Shown here in pieces: positions 6,098 to 10,501 of a stretch of 10,501 nt of DNA (within the stretch, counting starts at the first letter, position 1; every line of letters begins with the position of its first letter). The stretch spans positions 1-10,501 of the forward strand of contig JBHIEG010000043.1 of NCBI GenBank assembly GCA_046760505.1. Reading direction: 5' to 3'. Source of the stretch: CAYFZR01 sp046760505 [NCBI: Candidatus Hydrothermarchaeota archaeon] (GTDB lineage Archaea > CAYFZR01). The notes under the pieces were generated by a model, which was given only the letters and a program-made list of their open reading frames with translations, was not told where the DNA came from and did not search any database. The position numbers and the translations under genes were made by a program.

Positions 6098-7390
6098 TTA
6101 ATTTTTGGGTCTCTGAGCCCACTTTTTTTCCAGTTCAGTCCACCAGTTAGAAAGGTCAACTTCTTTTCCATTAATGAAGAGGCGCGTTACCTCATTTCTT
6201 AAATCTAAAGGATCTCCTGTGCAGATAAAAAGATCTGCATCTTTGCCAACCTCCAAACTTCCTAAACGGTCATCAACCCCCAAAATTTTGGCTGGGTTAA
6301 TGGTCAAGGCTTTAATAGCTTCCTTATGACTCAGACCAAAAGCAATTGCTCGAGCAGCATGATAAGGTAAATCTTTTGCAATTGCTGGGTTTCCACCTGA
6401 AGAGAAACAGAAAAGAACTCCTGTTTCTGCCAATTCCACAACATTGCGAAAAGGAGCATCGTAGCCATCTTCTGGCTCTGCAGGATCAGCATAAAGGTCA
6501 TTAAGAATTACAGGAATACCTGATTCCTTGATTTTGTCTGCTACTTTGTATCCTTGAGCACAGCCTCTAAAAATAGCCTTCAATTTTTCTTCCTGGACAA
6601 ACTTAATGGCTAATTCAATATCCTTTGCTTTTTCAACAGAGATTATCACTGGTAAAGTGCCATTTAACACTGGCTCCAATGCTTCAAACTTTAGGTTTGT
6701 TTCTGGAGGAGAAATCTTAGGATTAGAGGCTGCTATTTTTTTTAACTCAAAGTATCGCCTGGCTTGTTTAAGGTATTTTTTAATTTTTTCAACCAGTTTT
6801 GAGGTTACCTCTTTTTTTGCTTTTTCCTTTGGTGCTAGCCTTACTCCTCGAGGTGGCTTAGGTGTGATTGGAAAGTTAATCAAAGAAGTAGCAACCTCTT
6901 TTACTGCCATTTCAGGAAAAGTCCATCCATCCATTTTAACTAAAGCAGAGAGCCCAGGAAAAATTCCTCCACTTGGGGCTACCAGAGCTGCGGTTGTCCC
7001 GTTTATCCTGCTATTAGCAAAATGAACCGAGTGAGGATTTATTGCCCAAGCAGCTTGGAGTTCAGGATTGTACTGACCCAGCTCTCGAACATCAACTGTA
7101 CTGGGAATAGCATAGATTTCTGATAATCCGAGTCGAGTGAATCCATCAATAAATCCTGGATAAATGAACATACCAGAGGCATCTATTACTTTAGCTCCGG
7201 GAGGTTCTTCAATCTCTTTTCCGAGCCCAGCAATTTTTCCATTCTTTATTAAAAGTGAGCCTCCCTCAATTTTTCCTGATGTTACGGGAATAATAGTGAC
7301 ATTTTTTATGAGAATGATATTTGAATTCTCCGCAAAAATAAGGAGACAAAAGATTAAAATGGCTAATACGATAAACAATATTTTTTTCAT
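6098..7390 (-). CDS. Exported amidohydrolase-superfamily protein lacking HxH (operon gene 3)
   Basis: The 430-residue protein has a signal peptide (about residues 1-20). The composite-domain beta sandwich is typical of imidazolonepropionase-related amidohydrolases: LIKNVTIIPV...GSLLIKNGKIAGLG (27-57) at the front, and NPAKILGVDDRLGSLEVGKDADL (365-387) at the back. The metal-binding IDxHxH is replaced by FIDGFTRLGL (80-89), and the late TD/SD ligand region reads FCFSSGG (327-333). The GFxxxxTLGLxEI-like segment and the following NPELQAAWAINP (108-119) resemble a known HxH-lacking branch found beside canonical amidohydrolases in Bacteroidetes and relatives. That recollection was not checked by search. 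An insertion of Lys-rich sequence lies at about 185-220. GAGGAGG (7397-7403), six bases from the ATG, supports the start, and the upstream gene ends 14 bases away. Likely a non-catalytic partner, or an enzyme with a different mechanism. Confidence 0.8.
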   Translation of the reverse strand: MKKILFIVLAILIFCLLIFAENSNIILIKNVTIIPVTSGKIEGGSLLIKNGKIAGLGKEIEEPPGAKVIDASGMFIYPGFIDGFTRLGLSEIYAIPSTVDVRELGQYNPELQAAWAINPHSVHFANSRINGTTAALVAPSGGIFPGLSALVKMDGWTFPEMAVKEVATSLINFPITPKPPRGVRLAPKEKAKKEVTSKLVEKIKKYLKQARRYFELKKIAASNPKISPPETNLKFEALEPVLNGTLPVIISVEKAKDIELAIKFVQEEKLKAIFRGCAQGYKVADKIKESGIPVILNDLYADPAEPEDGYDAPFRNVVELAETGVLFCFSSGGNPAIAKDLPYHAARAIAFGLSHKEAIKALTINPAKILGVDDRLGSLEVGKDADLFICTGDPLDLRNEVTRLFINGKEVDLSNWWTELEKKWAQRPKN

Positions 7391-7404
7391 AATCCACCTC
7401 CTCG

Positions 7405-8745
7405 TTAAACTTTTTCTGTTTTCTTCTCTTTCTGTTTTGCTTGTTTTTTCTTTTCTTCTTCCTTCTTTTTCCTTTCTTCAAGATATTTGGCTCGGTCAAA
7501 GTAAATCTGTCCATCGACCAAAGTCATTTGACAAACGGTATATGAGTCTAATGGGTGACGATTAAAAACAGCCAGATCAGCGTCTTTACCAACTTCTATT
7601 GTCCCTACCCATTTGTCAATACCAAGGATTTTGGCTGGATTAATAGTAATTGTTTTGAGAGCCTCCAGTTCAGAAAGACCTCCGAAGTGAACTGCTTTAG
7701 CAGCATCAATAAATAAGCGTCTCATTCTTTCAGGGTCATCTGAATTAATAGCCACCAATACTCCTCTTTTAACCATTAGAGCCACACTATGAGGCATAGT
7801 AGTGAAGGCTTCGTACTTATAGCCCCAAAAATCAACAAAGGTAGAGACCGCTACTCCATATTTCACTAATTCATTAGTTATTCGATAACCTTCGAGTCCA
7901 TGTTCAAAACAAACAAGCTTTACTCCATATTCATGACAGAGCTTCATAATAGAGACCATTTCTTCTGATTGATAAGCATGACACCGGACCCAGAGCTTTC
8001 CCTTCAGGATGTCGGCAATTACTTCCAAGCGGTAATCTTTTCTGGGAGGAAGAGGAACCATTCCTTTTCTTTTTTTGGCTTTAATCGACTTGTTATATTC
8101 TTCCCATTTTCTAAGATACTCCTTGGCTGCTTCAAATTTTTTTCGAATTGAAGCCTCAACTCCCATTCTTGTTTTTGGATAGCGAGGTTTACCTGGTCTC
8201 ATAAAATTAGTCTGCTTTGGGTTTTCGCCCAGAGCCCATTTAATTGTTCTGGGCACTCCCTTGAAAATCATTTCTTCAGCATTCTTTCCCCAGCGCAATT
8301 TAAGCACTATTCCTCGACCTCCAATTGGATTACCTGAACCGTGCATAGCATGAACAGAAGTTACTCCACCAGTCAGAGCATACCAGATATTAATATCTTC
8401 TGGATTAATAACATCTATAATGTCCACCTCTGAACTTATAAGATCGCCCATTTCATTAACTCCACCTTCTATGGCAATGTGAGAGTGAGAATCAATTATG
8501 CCTGGCATAACCCATTTTCCCTGAAGGTCAATAACCTGGATATCTGGTTTAACCTGGATATTCTTACCAATTTTGACAATCTTTCCTTTTTTAATCAGAA
8601 TGTCTCCTCCTTCAATATTTTCTCCACTAATAGTGATAATGTTGCCATTTTTAAGAAGAAGACTATCCTGAGCCCCAAAATTTAAGGCGTTAAGACTTAA
8701 AACTAAAAAACAAGTTAAACCAAGAGATAAAATTTTGGATTTCAT
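7405..8745 (-). CDS. Exported metal-dependent amidohydrolase (operon gene 2, canonical active site)
   Basis: The 446-residue protein has a signal peptide (about residues 1-25, region LNFGAQ). It keeps the expected metal site of the imidazolonepropionase/dipeptidase-like amidohydrolases: HSH in PGIIDSHSH (His87, His89), His256 in RCHAYQ, His282 in FEHGLEG and an acidic NSDDP (Asp336/337). The GVTSVHAMHGSGNPIGGRG segment (127-145) and the closing NPAKILGIDKWVGTIEVGKDADL segment (369-391) are typical. It would hydrolyse an amide, cyclic amide or peptide bond in the periplasm or outside. Some relatives are Xaa-Pro/Xaa-Arg dipeptidases, but the substrate cannot be read from sequence. The tail (about 418-446) is almost all Lys/Glu/Gln, which is unusual for the family. 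It sits between two HxH-less relatives, with gaps of 12 and 14 bases, and so is the probable catalytic member of the operon. Confidence 0.88.
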   Translation of the reverse strand: MKSKILSLGLTCFLVLSLNALNFGAQDSLLLKNGNIITISGENIEGGDILIKKGKIVKIGKNIQVKPDIQVIDLQGKWVMPGIIDSHSHIAIEGGVNEMGDLISSEVDIIDVINPEDINIWYALTGGVTSVHAMHGSGNPIGGRGIVLKLRWGKNAEEMIFKGVPRTIKWALGENPKQTNFMRPGKPRYPKTRMGVEASIRKKFEAAKEYLRKWEEYNKSIKAKKRKGMVPLPPRKDYRLEVIADILKGKLWVRCHAYQSEEMVSIMKLCHEYGVKLVCFEHGLEGYRITNELVKYGVAVSTFVDFWGYKYEAFTTMPHSVALMVKRGVLVAINSDDPERMRRLFIDAAKAVHFGGLSELEALKTITINPAKILGIDKWVGTIEVGKDADLAVFNRHPLDSYTVCQMTLVDGQIYFDRAKYLEERKKKEEEKKKQAKQKEKKTEKV

Positions 8746-8752
8746 TTTCTCC

Positions 8753-8759
8753 CCTCCTT
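8753..8759 (-). promoter_or_regulatory. Ribosome site overlapping the upstream stop codon (translational coupling)
   Basis: The minus strand reads TAAGGAGGGG. The TAA (8760-8758) ending the first operon gene shares two bases with the AAGGAGG site of the next gene, seven bases before its ATG (8745). A terminating ribosome would sit on the next start region, so the two proteins are probably made in linked amounts. Confidence 0.65.
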
Positions 8760-10386
8760 AAGGAATACGTTTACCAGTAAACTCAGCCGAACCCATTGTT
8801 CCCTGAATGACAGTACCAGTCATAGTATCGTTCTCTACCATGGCTGAGAAGTAAAGATCAATTTCCTGACCAGCAACTGAAATAACCATATCAAAAGAAA
8901 TTTCATTTCCAGAAACTGTTCCTTCTGTAAATTCAAAGACGCCAAATTGGGTGGTCATTTTACCAGAAAGAGACGATCCTTCCTGAAAGAACTCAACAGT
9001 CATAGTCATTGCACCCATACCAGTTTCAACAGAAAGTTCCCACCTACCAGTAACATTAACGGTAGGTTCCTTCCCTTTTTCTACTTTCTTTTCTTTTATT
9101 TCAAATTTCTTTCCATCCGTGAAAACATAACGAACCTTGGCTTCTTTAGTTAAGATATCTCCCTCGGTCAAAACTAAATTGGCTATTTTCCCTGGTTCAA
9201 TTGTTCCCAATGCTTTAGAAAAACCTAAAAAAGAAGCAGGAATTATCGTGAGAGCTTGAAGGGCTTTTTCATGAGACATCCCATTCTCAATCGCTTTCAT
9301 TACTCCTTCAATCATCTTTTCTGGATCATCAATTCCCAGAGAAGAAAATGCAAAGGGAATACCTGCTTCTGCCATTTTAGCTGGGTTTTTAGGATATAGT
9401 TCTTTTTCTGCCTTTTCTCTTTCTTCTCTACCTTTTTGAGCATAAATACTGGTAGCTGGGGCTTTGAATCTTACGGTTAGAAGAAGGCGGGCTTTCGCCT
9501 GTTTTAACTTGGGAATCACTCTAAAAGCTTCTCCCCCTAAATCACAGATAAAATAGTTTAGTTTAAATTCTTGTCCTAAGTTTATTGCTCGCTTAATGTC
9601 ATTTTGGTTCCGACAGAGGAAAATAATCGGCTTTCTTCTGACCACAAAATCAGTTAGGGTTTCAAGCTTTGGGTCATAGACAGGTCTGGTAAGCCAAATC
9701 ATTTCTTTCTTCCAGCGCTGAGAATGCATATTAAAATAGGCCGTATCAGAAAATGTCTGTCTCAGGTAAGCAACAATACCCATTAGAGAACTTGGGTAGG
9801 TGCCGAAAACACCTGCTGAGAAGCCAATCCCCAAGGCTGAATCTTTTAGAAGGAGGGCTTTGTTTTTATCAGAATCGCTTAAGGAAAAAACAGATGCCTG
9901 TCCAGTGAGAATTCCTCGGTCAGGCATTACTTGAGTACTAGTAAAACCAAATTTACGAAATTTTTCCAGGACAGTTTTACCGAACTCGACATAATCGAAT
10001 GCCTTGAGCTCTGGAGTTAAGCCGCGATCCTGATCAGTGAACTTACCTGTATAGAACTTGGAAGAGTCAAACTTCTGCTCCGGGAGCTTAAGGAAAGATT
10101 TCCCTAGACTATCCATTAAACCCGGATAAACTGTTAATTTTGCACCATCAATTATTTCTGCATCAGCTGGTATGTCTATGTTAGTCCCCACTGCATCAAT
10201 GAGTCCTTGACGAATAACCACAACTCCCTTCTCAATTACTGAGCCGCTCATGGGAACTATTCGACAATCTTTAATTGCCCACACTTGGTTAAGTTCTTCT
10301 TCTGCTTCAATAAATGTATTACTGAAAAAAAGAACGAGAATCCCAAAAACAAGGATTAATCCCAGATTAATTCTTTTTCTTTTCAT
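8758..10386 (-). CDS. Exported HxH-lacking amidohydrolase-like protein with C-terminal beta-rich domain (operon gene 1)
   Basis: The 542-residue protein has a signal peptide or N-terminal anchor (hydrophobic residues about 8-24, then IEAEE). The amidohydrolase frame is clear: AIKDCRIVPMSGSVIEKGVVVI (37-58), YPGLMD (87-92), and the late LGTIEPGKIANLVL segment (393-406). The metal-binding HxH after the YPGxxD turn is replaced by SLGKSF (93-98), and the late ligand region reads FAFSSLG (345-351), as in the third operon gene. Residues about 445-542 form an added domain of alternating short strands starting GRWELSVE, with repeated GxMTxT, SGNEISF and MTGTV elements. It resembles lipocalin-like add-on domains on Aminicenantes/Acidobacteria hydrolases (from memory). 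AAGGAGG (10392-10398), five bases from the ATG, supports the start. It is the first gene of the operon. Probably non-catalytic or changed in mechanism; the C-terminal domain may bind a ligand or surface. Confidence 0.8.
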   Translation of the reverse strand: MKRKRINLGLILVFGILVLFFSNTFIEAEEELNQVWAIKDCRIVPMSGSVIEKGVVVIRQGLIDAVGTNIDIPADAEIIDGAKLTVYPGLMDSLGKSFLKLPEQKFDSSKFYTGKFTDQDRGLTPELKAFDYVEFGKTVLEKFRKFGFTSTQVMPDRGILTGQASVFSLSDSDKNKALLLKDSALGIGFSAGVFGTYPSSLMGIVAYLRQTFSDTAYFNMHSQRWKKEMIWLTRPVYDPKLETLTDFVVRRKPIIFLCRNQNDIKRAINLGQEFKLNYFICDLGGEAFRVIPKLKQAKARLLLTVRFKAPATSIYAQKGREEREKAEKELYPKNPAKMAEAGIPFAFSSLGIDDPEKMIEGVMKAIENGMSHEKALQALTIIPASFLGFSKALGTIEPGKIANLVLTEGDILTKEAKVRYVFTDGKKFEIKEKKVEKGKEPTVNVTGRWELSVETGMGAMTMTVEFFQEGSSLSGKMTTQFGVFEFTEGTVSGNEISFDMVISVAGQEIDLYFSAMVENDTMTGTVIQGTMGSAEFTGKRIP

Positions 10387-10441
10387 TCTTCCCTCCTTAC
10401 CTGGAAATAAATATTGTCAAATTTAACCACAGAAGTCACCT

Positions 10442-10447
10442 ATTATA
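10442..10447 (-). promoter_or_regulatory. Possible -10 box of the amidohydrolase operon
   Basis: TATAAT on the minus strand is a perfect -10 match, placed to give a leader of about 48 bases before the ATG at 10386. No convincing -35 lies at 16-18 bases, so support is partial. Confidence 0.3.
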
Positions 10448-10450
10448 TTA

Positions 10451-10485
10451 AATCACAAATCTCAAGCTCCAAATATCAAATAAAT
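10451..10485. repeat. Degenerate CAAATCTCAAGCTCCAAAT-type intergenic repeat
   Basis: ACAAATCTCAA at 10455-10465 equals bases 1-11. The following GCTCCAAATATCAAAT is similar to the reverse complement of the block around 56-75. It belongs to the same loose repeat family as the left edge and may continue beyond the window. Confidence 0.35.
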
Positions 10486-10501
10486 TCCCCTATACCAATG
10501 C

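Noticed and set aside
7164-7565. 133-codon + strand frame across the junction of two amidohydrolase genes
   Set aside because: It is antisense to two well-supported genes and their ribosome site, and its hydrophobic look comes from reading signal-peptide and Lys-rich regions in reverse.
10415-10420. TTGACA as -35 of the amidohydrolase operon
   Set aside because: The -10 position would fall on the ribosome site, leaving no leader.

Overview
The window is a stretch of bacterial chromosome holding seven intact protein genes, one gene remnant and several candidate regulatory sites. Four things suggest a member of the Acidobacteriota/Aminicenantes sphere or a similar anaerobic, protein-degrading lineage: a zinc-ribbon/Ser-Thr kinase/TPR protein, a run of exported amidohydrolases, a lipocalin-like C-terminal domain on one of them, and an AT-rich genome with strong AAGGAGG ribosome sites. 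This placement is inference; no marker gene is present.

Layout. Positions 1-80 are non-coding and carry short degenerate AATCTCAA repeats; a similar block occurs at the right edge. Positions 81-899 (-) encode an exported SdiA-regulated/YjiK-type beta-propeller protein. A divergent intergenic region with a good sigma70-like promoter leads into two tandem (+) paralogues (1117-1938 and 2006-2833). These carry signal peptides and an atypical kinase fold of the PI3/4-kinase/HipA/Fam20 kind. A hairpin ends that unit and overlaps the 3' end of a convergent RsbW/SpoIIAB-type ATPase gene (2843-3253, -). Next come a frameshifted remnant of a TPR protein C-terminus (3405-3583, -) and a complete membrane-anchored Ser/Thr kinase with a TPR sensor/scaffold region (3584-5824, -), which is richer in G+C than its neighbours.

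The right half (6098-10386, all -) is a tight three-gene operon of exported amidohydrolase-superfamily proteins, transcribed from right to left. Only the middle gene keeps the metal-binding HxH and the other expected ligands. The first and third have lost HxH and the late Asp, so they look like non-catalytic or differently working partners. The first also has a C-terminal beta-rich domain.

How the genes may work together: the envelope proteins (propeller, kinase-like pair, amidohydrolases) point to extracytoplasmic work on proteins, peptides or other nitrogen compounds. The Hanks kinase and the anti-sigma-type ATPase are cytoplasmic regulators with no partner visible here. The most interesting parts are the exported kinase-like pair, in which one copy has a degenerate catalytic loop, and the amidohydrolase triad with one canonical and two HxH-less members.
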